From the NCBI GenBank assembly GCA_036847245.1, contig DAIUAL010000211.1, forward strand, positions 1-6,085: a DNA stretch of 6,085 nucleotides, given 5' to 3'. Below are positions 1 to 6,085 of this stretch, piece by piece; the stretch's first letter is position 1, and every line of letters starts with the position of its first letter. Under the pieces are notes generated by a model. That model saw only the letters and a list, made by a program, of their open reading frames with translations. It searched no databases and was not told where the DNA came from. The translations under genes and the position numbers were made by a program. This DNA is from UBA4661 sp002405405. GTDB taxonomy: Bacteria; Bacteroidota; Ignavibacteria; Kapaibacteriales; UBA4661.

Positions 1-43
1 AATTCTTCATGATAATGGACAGTGAAAAGGTCAAATAGTATAT

Positions 44-145
44 TTAATTCTTAAGAAATCGTCGCACAAATCCTCGAATCATGGGCGACAAAACAATAGA
101 TGCAACAACCACAGCAATACTTAACAACAAATAATAACGAATCAT
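44..145 (-). CDS. Possible small single-pass membrane protein, 33 aa
   Basis: I do not recognise this protein. The frame opens with ATG at 145 and ends with TAA at 44; an in-frame TAG at 172-170 means it cannot extend upstream with a normal start. The predicted product begins MIRYYLLLS, has a hydrophobic stretch at about residues 4-23 (rich in L, I, V and A), and ends in a basic tail with R24, R28, R29 and K32. By the positive-inside rule the C-terminus would face the cytoplasm. It lies 30 bases after the hydrolase gene on the same strand, which fits the tail of the same operon. There is no good Shine-Dalgarno site (only AAAG a few bases before ATG). Short hydrophobic-plus-basic proteins like this occur in Bacteroidota-type genomes, but so do chance ORFs of this size, so this is a hypothetical call. 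Confidence 0.4.
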   Translation of the reverse strand: MIRYYLLLSIAVVVASIVLSPMIRGFVRRFLKN

Positions 146-175
146 AGCTTTAAGAAAAATATCGAAGAACTATGC

Positions 176-1087
176 TTATTTGAGATACTGCTTCAGGAAT
201 TCAATCGCATTATTGAACGCATCTTCGGCATCATCTTTTTTGTAATTCGGATTACTTGGGTTGGCAAAGGCATGAACGGCATCATACATTTTGACGGTTA
301 CAGATTTACCGACACGTTCAAGATTGGTTTCAAATTCGCCAACAATTGCCGGCGTAATAGAGCGATCTTGTTTTGCAAAAATACCAAGCACCGGTGCTTT
401 CAAGAGTTTCAATCGTTCGATATTGCGTTCGGGCATTCCATAGTACATCACACATGCTTTTGCTTGGGCATCGGCAAGCAAGGTCGATTGCAATGACCAC
501 GAGCCGCCCATACACCACCCTACTGTGCCGATTTTAGTATCCTTTCCGGCATACTGCAAGACAGTTTGGATAATTGCTTTTGCGCGTTCGGGGTTCAATC
601 CTCGAGCAAATTCACCAGCTTTGTCGGGCTTGGTAGCAACAGCACCATCATACAAATCAACAGCAATGACGGTTGTGCCATCAAGGTATTCAGCATACTT
701 TTCTGTTTCACGCTTGATGTAGTCGTTCAATCCCCACCACTCATGAAAGACAAGCAATACGCGGTCGCCTTTGCCCTGTTTTACTTCGTAGATATTGGCA
801 GACAGAGGTTTTGCATCGCCAACATTTTCCATTGGTAGTGATTTCATTTCACCTTTCGCTTTGGCAAGTGTGAATGGCAATGGAGCAATGTGTTCTTCGA
901 TGAATTGGTTGTTTGAAAAGAATTTTGAAAAAGCATTAACGGCATCAAATTCTTTTGCACTTGCAACTGTTCTGCTTGACACTGTTTTACTGACTACTTG
1001 CTTTCCTAAAGGAATTTCACAGCAGTCTTGTGCGTACAAAGTTTGTGCGATGATGCACAAAAGAAATGCTACACTGATATTTTTCAT
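176..1087 (-). CDS. Exported dienelactone hydrolase family protein (alpha/beta hydrolase)
   Basis: This 303-residue alpha/beta hydrolase probably cleaves an ester or lactone in the periplasm; the substrate is unknown. Residues 1-19 look like a Sec signal peptide (MKN, hydrophobic core 5-14, then LYA before Gln20), giving likely signal peptidase I cleavage after Ala19. No lipobox is seen. Residues 20 to about 95 form an extension before the catalytic domain and start with a Cys22-Cys23 pair. The domain shows the family landmarks in order: HEWWGLN with Glu116, nucleophile Cys192 in GWCMGG, Asp241 in AKQDRS, and His272 in VHAFANP. These match the Glu/Cys/Asp/His arrangement of known dienelactone hydrolases. 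The WWGLN form is common in broad 'DLH family' proteins, so true dienelactone activity should not be assumed. The start is supported by AGGAG seven bases upstream. The gene follows the peroxiredoxin by 43 bases. Confidence 0.93.
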   Translation of the reverse strand: MKNISVAFLLCIIAQTLYAQDCCEIPLGKQVVSKTVSSRTVASAKEFDAVNAFSKFFSNNQFIEEHIAPLPFTLAKAKGEMKSLPMENVGDAKPLSANIYEVKQGKGDRVLLVFHEWWGLNDYIKRETEKYAEYLDGTTVIAVDLYDGAVATKPDKAGEFARGLNPERAKAIIQTVLQYAGKDTKIGTVGWCMGGSWSLQSTLLADAQAKACVMYYGMPERNIERLKLLKAPVLGIFAKQDRSITPAIVGEFETNLERVGKSVTVKMYDAVHAFANPSNPNYKKDDAEDAFNNAIEFLKQYLK

Positions 1088-1094
1088 CGTCTCT

Positions 1095-1099
1095 CTCCT
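1095..1099 (-). promoter_or_regulatory. Ribosome binding site of the hydrolase gene
   Basis: AGGAG on the minus strand, seven bases before the ATG at 1087. It fixes the start codon so that the product includes the signal peptide. Confidence 0.8.
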
Positions 1100-1130
1100 A
1101 CTGGGTTGATATTCGTTATTTGTTTGTTGG

Positions 1131-1580
1131 CTACTTGCCTACTTGTTTCAACATGCTTTCAACATGAACCTGCGATGAGAACATTTTTTGAACGGCTTCC
1201 ACCACTCGATGATCTTTGTCGATAAAGTATGTTACCCTATTGTACACACCGAAAATAGGCATAACAATTCCAAAAAGTTCGCCGACCGATTTATCCGTAT
1301 CAGCAAGCAACGTAAATGGCAATTTGAATTCTGCAACAAATCGTTGATGTTTTTCGACATCATCGGGACTAACACCGATAATCGGTATGTCTGCACCACG
1401 AAAAGCAGGAAATTCATCTCGAAATGAACATGCCTCCGCGGTACAAGTTGGTGTAAAATCTTTTGGGTAGAAATACACCACACAACCCGTGTTCTTCGTG
1501 TGTTCGTAAAAATCAAACGCTTGCCCTTTCTGATCGACCGATGTGAAGTTTGGTACAATCGCGCCTTTTTGGATTTTCAT
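1131..1580 (-). CDS. bcp: Thioredoxin-dependent thiol peroxidase, BCP/PrxQ-type peroxiredoxin
   Basis: This 149-residue protein reduces hydrogen peroxide and organic hydroperoxides using thioredoxin-type reductants, and acts in the cytoplasm since no signal peptide is present. The peroxiredoxin signature is clear: YFYPKDFTPTCTAEAC contains the P-x(3)-T-x(2)-C motif with peroxidatic Cys46. Cys51 lies five residues later, the resolving position of atypical two-cysteine BCP/PrxQ enzymes such as E. coli Bcp. Arg115 in NRVTYFIDKDH matches the conserved active-site arginine region. A third cysteine, Cys33, lies just before the signature. The length is close to the usual 150-156. GAGG lies about seven bases before the ATG, supporting the start. 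The gene begins 26 bases after the RND pump stop codon, on the same strand, so it is probably co-transcribed with the efflux genes; a joint role in oxidative or toxic stress is only inferred. Confidence 0.95.
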   Translation of the reverse strand: MKIQKGAIVPNFTSVDQKGQAFDFYEHTKNTGCVVYFYPKDFTPTCTAEACSFRDEFPAFRGADIPIIGVSPDDVEKHQRFVAEFKLPFTLLADTDKSVGELFGIVMPIFGVYNRVTYFIDKDHRVVEAVQKMFSSQVHVESMLKQVGK

Positions 1581-1587
1581 ACAATGC

Positions 1588-1592
1588 CCTCT
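1588..1592 (-). promoter_or_regulatory. Ribosome binding site of the peroxiredoxin gene
   Basis: AGAGG (inside GAAAGAGGG) on the minus strand, seven bases before the ATG at 1580. It sits entirely in the 26-base gap after the pump gene and supports independent initiation of the peroxiredoxin. Confidence 0.75.
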
Positions 1593-1606
1593 TTCGTGCT
1601 ATTCAT

Positions 1607-4600
1607 TTAGGATTTGTCTAATGCCGACATGGTTGCTTGCGAAACGCCAACGGGCAGTGTTTCTTTTTTTCGAGACTTGCTGATACGTGCAAAGAATTTT
1701 GGCAAACGCTCTTTCCATTGATCCACTTTTAAAAAGATAATCGGAACAACAACAAGCGTTAGAAGCATCGAACTCGACAATCCACCAACCACTGCCCATG
1801 CAAGTCCGGCTTTCCACTCTGCACCTGATGCTTTCGACATGTCAATCGGCAACATGCCCAGCACCATCGCTACAGTTGTCATCAAGATCGGACGCAAACG
1901 CGACTCGCCAGCTTCAACCAAAGCATCATAGCTACTCATGCCTCGTTCTTTCTTCATGTCATTTGCACGATCAACCAACAAGATGGCATTTTTTGCAACT
2001 AAGCCGATCAGCATGATAAAACCAAGAATCGAGAAGATACTCATGCTAAAGCCAGACATCGCCAACGCAAGGAATGCGCCCACAACCGCAACCGGAATAG
2101 AAAACAAGACAACAAAAGGATAGATGTACGAATCGTACAAGGCGATCATAATTAAATAGACGAAGAGTACTCCTGCCAACATCGCATAACCCAAGCTACC
2201 AAATCCCTCTTGACGATTTTCTTCATCGCCTAAGTAGGTAAGAATAACGCTTGGCGGCAAAGGATTGGTTGCCAATAATGCACGGAACTCATCAACCACT
2301 GTTCCACCCGGACGACCCACAACCTGCGAGAATACCGTAATAGAACCATTGCGATCTGTACGTTGGAGTTTTGTTGGTCCATTGTTTTGCACGACCGTTG
2401 CAAACTGTTGCAACTCCACCAATTGCCCACGATTATTCATGAAAGTCAAGCGCCGCAAATCATCAGGATTTGAGCGATCAAACTTGTCTAATTGAATACG
2501 TATATCATATTCAAACTGCCCTTCTCTATATTTTGAATCATTATCACCAGTTAATGCTACACGAAGTGTTTGACCAATATCAGCAATCGTCAAGCCCAGC
2601 GCAGACATCTTCTCTCGGTCAATTTCTACACGATTCTCCGGTTTACCATCTTCAACCGATAAGCGAATGTCAGCAGTACCAGGTACCTTCTTCAATAAAT
2701 CAGCAATCATTTGTGCAGCTTTTTTGGTCTCTTGCTGATTTGAGCCACTCGCAACTATTTGAATAGGCGTTTGATTTGCATTACCAAAAAGACCAATCGG
2801 ATTAACACGCACCTTTGCACCGGGAATTTCAGAAAGCTTATTTTTTATCTCTTTTCCGACTTCATCAGTAGTTCTCTTTCTCTCAGTTTTTGGAGTGAGT
2901 GTGACATTGAATTCAACTATGTTTTTCGACGACTGCGACAAAAATCCCTCGCTCGATGCGCCAACATTCGTTAGAACACGTTGTACTTCCGCAATTGACG
3001 CAATTGCGCGCTCCGCTTGCAACGAAATCGAATTAGTATTTTCAAGTGATGAACCAGTTGGTAACTCAATCGTTGCGGAGAACTCCCCACGATCAGAGAC
3101 CGCAATAAATTCAAATCCAATTAATCCTAATCCAAACAATGAGAAAGAACCAAAAAACAATAAGACTGTTAATCCAAGAACTGTTTTTCTATGTCCCAAA
3201 CTCCATTTTAACAACTTCACGTATTCATCACGCAGGACATGATAACCGCGTTCAAACCACAAAGCAAAACGACCAAAAATTGTTTGATCAGAAACATGCT
3301 CAAGTCGCGCAAACCGTGAGGCTAGCATTGGAGTAACAGTGAACGAAACAAATAAACTCATTAATGTGGAACCAACTACTACAAGTGCAAATTCTCTCAT
3401 GATATTGCCCACAAGGCCGCTAACAAACGAGAGTGGTAAGAACACCACAACATCGACTAAGGTAATCGAAAGTGCCGCAAAACCAATTTCATTTCGACCT
3501 TTTATTGCTGCAGTAACTTTATTTTCTCCTCGCTCCAAATAGTGGTAAATATTCTCCAACACCACAATAGAATCATCTACAAGAATCCCCACAACCAATG
3601 ACAAACCAAGCAATGTCATCAGATTTAGAGTAAAATTCATGATGTACATAAAAAAGAACACACCAATCATAGAGCTTGGTATCGCTATCATGACGATGAG
3701 TGAATTTCGAATGCTGTGCAAGAACAGAAACATTACAGCTGCAACAAGAAAAATAGCAATGCCTAAGTCTGCTTTAACTGCATTTGCAGCATCAATTGTA
3801 AAAAGCGACCCATCTTGTGAAATATCAAACTTGATACCCTTGCTTGCATACATCTCCTCAAGATGATGAATTTCTTTTCGCACTAGACGACTGACATCAA
3901 CTGAATTTGCATCACTTTGTTTTTGAACAAAAACACCAATAGTAGGCGTACCATTCAATCGCACATAGTTTGTTGACTCTTTCGTACCATCTTGTACTTC
4001 AGCAACATCCGTTAGCTTTATTTCACCACCCGAACGTGAGCGACCAATGATCATATTTCTGATATCTTCAACAGACACAAATTGCCCTGCAACCCGCACT
4101 GTTGTTTGGTTTTGAGCATCTTTGATGTTACCTGTCGGGAAATCTAAATTTGATGCTTTGAGGATACCAAGAACATTCGACAAGGACAACCCAAAGGCAC
4201 GAACTTTATCTTGATTGATATTGATTTTGATTTCACGCTCTTCCCCGCCAGAAAGGAAAACTGTACCAACACCATCGAGTCGTGATAAGCGTGGTTTTAA
4301 TTGCTCTTTAGCAAGTTCGTATAATTCACGCGGAGGAATTTTGCCTGTCAAGCCCATACGAACAACTGGGATCTCATCAAGAGCAATTTTCGATACTGTT
4401 GGTGTTTTTGCATCCGCCGGTAATTGCGATAAAACTTGATTGACACGTCGTTGAGCTTCTTGAACAGCAACATCTGGCTTTGCAGATTGATTAAACTGGA
4501 TTTGAATCAACGAAATACCTTCTTGAGATGTCGCTGAAACTCGCTTAACATTATCCAAACCGGAAACTGCATCTTCAATAAGTTTTGTTACAGAGTTTTC

Positions 4601-4777
4601 AACCTCGCTTGGTGCGGCTCCAGGGTAGATGGTCGAAATAACAACCACCGGAATTGTAAATTTTGGAATCAACTCATATCGCAGTTGATTATACCCGAAA
4701 AGCCCAAGGACGCTGAGTACAGCAAAGATCACGACCAAGAGCGATGGACGTTTAATGGATAGTTCTGTTATCGTCAT
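1607..4777 (-). CDS. RND efflux transporter permease, AcrB/HAE-1 type inner-membrane pump
   Basis: This 1056-residue proton antiporter is the inner-membrane engine of a tripartite efflux pump. It starts with the typical short cytoplasmic helix and ELSIKRP motif before TM1 (about 9-29). A large periplasmic loop (about 30-335) is followed by TM2-TM6 (about 336-484), TM7 (about 531-553), a second periplasmic loop (about 554-860) and TM8-TM12 (about 862-1016). The proton relay is intact: Asp401-Asp402 in TM4 (GILVDDSIVVLEN), Lys929 in TM10 (GLVAKNAILLVD), and Thr967 plus Arg960 around TM11 (SRLRPILMTT), matching AcrB D407/D408, K940, T978 and R971. These favour drug or amphiphile export (HAE-1) over heavy-metal CusA-type transport; the substrate cannot be read from sequence. 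The length is normal for the family. The adaptor gene lies 33 bases upstream. The ATG at 4777 fits the family N-terminus but has no Shine-Dalgarno site. Confidence 0.97.
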   Translation of the reverse strand: MTITELSIKRPSLLVVIFAVLSVLGLFGYNQLRYELIPKFTIPVVVISTIYPGAAPSEVENSVTKLIEDAVSGLDNVKRVSATSQEGISLIQIQFNQSAKPDVAVQEAQRRVNQVLSQLPADAKTPTVSKIALDEIPVVRMGLTGKIPPRELYELAKEQLKPRLSRLDGVGTVFLSGGEEREIKININQDKVRAFGLSLSNVLGILKASNLDFPTGNIKDAQNQTTVRVAGQFVSVEDIRNMIIGRSRSGGEIKLTDVAEVQDGTKESTNYVRLNGTPTIGVFVQKQSDANSVDVSRLVRKEIHHLEEMYASKGIKFDISQDGSLFTIDAANAVKADLGIAIFLVAAVMFLFLHSIRNSLIVMIAIPSSMIGVFFFMYIMNFTLNLMTLLGLSLVVGILVDDSIVVLENIYHYLERGENKVTAAIKGRNEIGFAALSITLVDVVVFLPLSFVSGLVGNIMREFALVVVGSTLMSLFVSFTVTPMLASRFARLEHVSDQTIFGRFALWFERGYHVLRDEYVKLLKWSLGHRKTVLGLTVLLFFGSFSLFGLGLIGFEFIAVSDRGEFSATIELPTGSSLENTNSISLQAERAIASIAEVQRVLTNVGASSEGFLSQSSKNIVEFNVTLTPKTERKRTTDEVGKEIKNKLSEIPGAKVRVNPIGLFGNANQTPIQIVASGSNQQETKKAAQMIADLLKKVPGTADIRLSVEDGKPENRVEIDREKMSALGLTIADIGQTLRVALTGDNDSKYREGQFEYDIRIQLDKFDRSNPDDLRRLTFMNNRGQLVELQQFATVVQNNGPTKLQRTDRNGSITVFSQVVGRPGGTVVDEFRALLATNPLPPSVILTYLGDEENRQEGFGSLGYAMLAGVLFVYLIMIALYDSYIYPFVVLFSIPVAVVGAFLALAMSGFSMSIFSILGFIMLIGLVAKNAILLVDRANDMKKERGMSSYDALVEAGESRLRPILMTTVAMVLGMLPIDMSKASGAEWKAGLAWAVVGGLSSSMLLTLVVVPIIFLKVDQWKERLPKFFARISKSRKKETLPVGVSQATMSALDKS

Positions 4778-4810
4778 GAGAGAATGATAATAGTTTGGTG
4801 AAGATCAATT
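4778..4810 (-). other. Adaptor-pump gap lacking a Shine-Dalgarno site
   Basis: The 33 bases between the adaptor stop and the pump ATG contain no purine-rich GGAG-type site; the bases next to ATG read CATTCTCTC. The pump start is set by protein family match, not by a ribosome binding site. Initiation may rely on an unstructured A/U-rich leader, as is common in Bacteroidota, or on ribosomes arriving from the adaptor gene. No hairpin terminator is visible. Confidence 0.6.
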
Positions 4811-5872
4811 TTATTTACTTGCTTGAATAGCAACAGCAACATTGTCAGCAAGATTGTTCTGCCCTGCCACGACAATCACTTCGCCTTGATGCAATCCTTG
4901 CACGATTTCAACGAAATCACCCGATTGTGCGCCAACAACCACAGGGCGCGACTTTGCGACATTATTTTCAATCACAAATACTTTTGGTTCTTTGATACTA
5001 CCCACAATAGCAAAGCGCGAAATCATGAGCGTTTTGCGTGCAGGAAGATCAGGAAATTTCACATTGGCAAACATGCCGGATTTCAAGGGGTTTGCGGCGA
5101 TATTTTTCACAGCAACTTCAACAGGATACGTATGCGCTTCATCGCCTTTGGCGGAGATTGAATACACTGTTCCTGTGAATTGTACGCCGGGATATACATC
5201 GGTTGTAATGACTGCTTTGTCGCCATTTTTCAGCGCAAAGACAGTCTTTTCCGCCACATTGATACGAGCTTTGAGAACGGACACATCTACAATCGTAGCA
5301 ACGATAACGCCATTCTGCACCATTGCGCCAATATCGATTGGGCGAGCTGTAATCACGCCATCGATCGGCGAGGTAATTTTTGTATCGCTCAACTGGCGTT
5401 TTGCGGTAATCAATTGTGCTTCAGCGAGTTTGTATGCCAAGCGAACATTGTCAAGCTGTTGCTCAGACGTAGCGCGATCTTTAAGCAATTTTTCTACTCG
5501 CTCAAAGTCTGATTTTGCCTTAACAAAGTTTGCTTCAGCACTCATGAGATTAGCCTTACGCAATTCATCATCAACCTGCATCAGGACTTGCCCCTTTTTA
5601 ACATTATCTCCAACTTTAACAAAAACTTCAACGACCCTGCCCGAAGTTTCAGATGCGACAGATACCTCGTTATTACCGATCAAGTTGCCGGTAATTTCAA
5701 TATTTGGAGCAAGTGATTGGATCATAGCAGTATCAATAGCAACAGTAACAGCAGAAATCAACTCTTGTTTTGTTGTTGTTGCCGTTAGAGCAGCTTTGCG
5801 ACCGGCAAGTGTAAATCCTATACTTCCGACAATAACAATCACGATAAGCGCGATAATGACTTTACGTTTCAT
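4811..5872 (-). CDS. RND efflux periplasmic adaptor (membrane fusion protein)
   Basis: This 353-residue adaptor links the inner-membrane pump to an outer-membrane channel. Residues 4-22 form a hydrophobic N-terminal anchor or uncleaved signal (IIALIVIVIVGSIGF) with no lipobox cysteine, so it is probably membrane-anchored rather than a lipoprotein. The domains follow the MFP order: first lipoyl half at about 70-102 (SGRVVEVFVKVGDNVKKGQ), alpha-helical hairpin at about 104-160, second lipoyl half at about 161-196 (ITSPIDGVITARPIDIGAMV), beta-barrel at about 198-275 (with GTVYSIS and NPLKSGMFANV), and a membrane-proximal domain to the end. The helical hairpin is short, as in many HlyD/MexA-like adaptors. 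AGGAG five bases before ATG supports the start. It precedes the pump gene by 33 bases and follows a TetR-like gene by 75 bases, so it is the first efflux gene of the presumed operon. Confidence 0.96.
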   Translation of the reverse strand: MKRKVIIALIVIVIVGSIGFTLAGRKAALTATTTKQELISAVTVAIDTAMIQSLAPNIEITGNLIGNNEVSVASETSGRVVEVFVKVGDNVKKGQVLMQVDDELRKANLMSAEANFVKAKSDFERVEKLLKDRATSEQQLDNVRLAYKLAEAQLITAKRQLSDTKITSPIDGVITARPIDIGAMVQNGVIVATIVDVSVLKARINVAEKTVFALKNGDKAVITTDVYPGVQFTGTVYSISAKGDEAHTYPVEVAVKNIAANPLKSGMFANVKFPDLPARKTLMISRFAIVGSIKEPKVFVIENNVAKSRPVVVGAQSGDFVEIVQGLHQGEVIVVAGQNNLADNVAVAIQASK

Positions 5873-5877
5873 AAAAT

Positions 5878-5882
5878 CTCCT
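5878..5882 (-). promoter_or_regulatory. Ribosome binding site of the adaptor gene
   Basis: AGGAG on the minus strand, five bases before the ATG at 5872. It confirms the adaptor start just ahead of its membrane anchor. Confidence 0.8.
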
Positions 5883-5947
5883 AGAATGAGCGTAAAAGTG
5901 GAAATAAATAAATGTTCAAAAACAAAAATGTCTTAGATAAGCAGGCA

Positions 5948-6085
5948 TTAATCTTTGGGTATAAACTCTTTTCGAACTAAAAGGTGTTGGTAGGTATTTC
6001 TGCCGTGCTCGGTAAAAGCACCTTCAAAAAAGATGCGAATGATCATGGTATAAAGCGACTCAGGTGTTAATGGCAGCGTACTAAC
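5948..6085 (-). CDS. C-terminal end of a probable TetR-family repressor (partial)
   Basis: An open frame enters from the right edge and runs for 45 codons to a TAA at 5948; its start and DNA-binding domain lie outside the window. The visible tail includes TPESLYTMIIRIFFEGAF, which resembles the last ligand-domain helices of TetR regulators, where a 'PE-x-L' helix start and a hydrophobic helix ending in a Gly are common. It then ends in a charged tail finishing FIPKD. A TetR gene directly before an adaptor-pump pair is a very common arrangement, and such regulators usually repress the adjacent pump and release DNA on binding its substrates. The assignment rests on this short tail plus context, so another helical protein is possible. 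It lies 75 bases before the adaptor start, in the same direction. Confidence 0.55.
   Translation of the reverse strand, partial: VSTLPLTPESLYTMIIRIFFEGAFTEHGRNTYQHLLVRKEFIPKD

Noticed and set aside
1..10. ATG AAG AAT at the left edge on the minus strand, possible start of the next gene
   Set aside because: Only three codons are visible, with no Shine-Dalgarno site upstream. Its position 33 bases after the small ORF would fit a next operon gene, but there is too little sequence to support it.
6..34. TTGACC on the minus strand (34-29) as a -35 promoter box
   Set aside because: No -10 box lies at 16-18 bases; CATTAT is only 11 bases away and the hexamer at the right distance reads CATGAA.
176..1087. 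Hydrolase as a lipoprotein because of Cys22-Cys23 near the N-terminus
   Set aside because: The residues before Cys22 read YAQD, which does not match a lipobox; cleavage after Ala19 by signal peptidase I fits better.
1088..1130. Search for a terminator between the peroxiredoxin and hydrolase genes
   Set aside because: No GC-rich inverted repeat followed by a T-run on the minus strand is present here, nor in the gaps at 146-175, 1581-1606 or 4778-4810.
5891..5919. TTGAAC on the minus strand (5919-5914) as a promoter for the adaptor and pump genes
   Set aside because: With a 17-base spacer the -10 hexamer would be TTTACG, matching only half of the consensus, and no Bacteroidota-type TAnnTTTG element is seen. 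No operator palindrome is evident in the 75-base gap.
4992..5936. Long plus-strand open frame (314 codons) opposite the adaptor gene
   Set aside because: It lies antisense to a clearly recognised membrane fusion protein with a ribosome binding site. Its predicted protein has no recognisable domain and is rich in Ser, Thr, Ala and Ile, as expected from reading the opposite strand of such a gene.

Overview
This window is a compact, fully co-directional stretch of a Gram-negative bacterial chromosome. Every gene I can support lies on the minus strand, so the biological order runs from high to low coordinates. Gaps between genes are 26 to 75 bases, and I see no terminator hairpin or convincing internal promoter, so co-transcription is plausible. 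The proteins imply an inner membrane plus periplasm. Moderate GC (roughly 40-46% by hand count in the parts counted), the protein style and the mix of clear and absent Shine-Dalgarno sites suggest the Bacteroidota/Chlorobi (Ignavibacteria/Kapabacteria-like) neighbourhood. That placement is an inference from general resemblance, not a search.

Layout in transcription order: (1) 6085-5948, the last 45 codons of a gene that looks like the C-terminal helices of a TetR-type repressor; (2) 5872-4811, a periplasmic adaptor (membrane fusion protein) of an RND pump; (3) 4777-1607, the full-length RND proton/drug antiporter of the HAE-1/AcrB type with all key proton-relay residues; (4) 1580-1131, a BCP/PrxQ-type peroxiredoxin with both the peroxidatic and resolving cysteine; (5) 1087-176, an exported dienelactone-hydrolase-family alpha/beta hydrolase with an intact Glu/Cys/Asp/His set; (6) 145-44, a possible 33-residue single-pass membrane protein. 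Bases 1-43 hold nothing I can firmly assign.

How the parts may fit: the adaptor and pump form the inner-membrane and periplasmic parts of a tripartite efflux machine. The TetR-like gene just upstream is the natural candidate for its local regulator. No outer-membrane TolC-like channel is present here; it may lie beyond the right edge or elsewhere. The peroxiredoxin (cytoplasmic) and the exported hydrolase follow closely and could add peroxide defence and periplasmic ester/lactone hydrolysis to an envelope-stress or detoxification operon, but that link rests only on proximity.

I found no mobile element, CRISPR array, tRNA/rRNA, riboswitch or repeat family. The window is mostly an ordinary efflux locus. 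The points most worth a second look are the exported Cys-nucleophile hydrolase with its long N-terminal extension, the tiny membrane ORF at the end, the peroxiredoxin 26 bases behind the pump gene, and the lack of a Shine-Dalgarno site before the pump gene.
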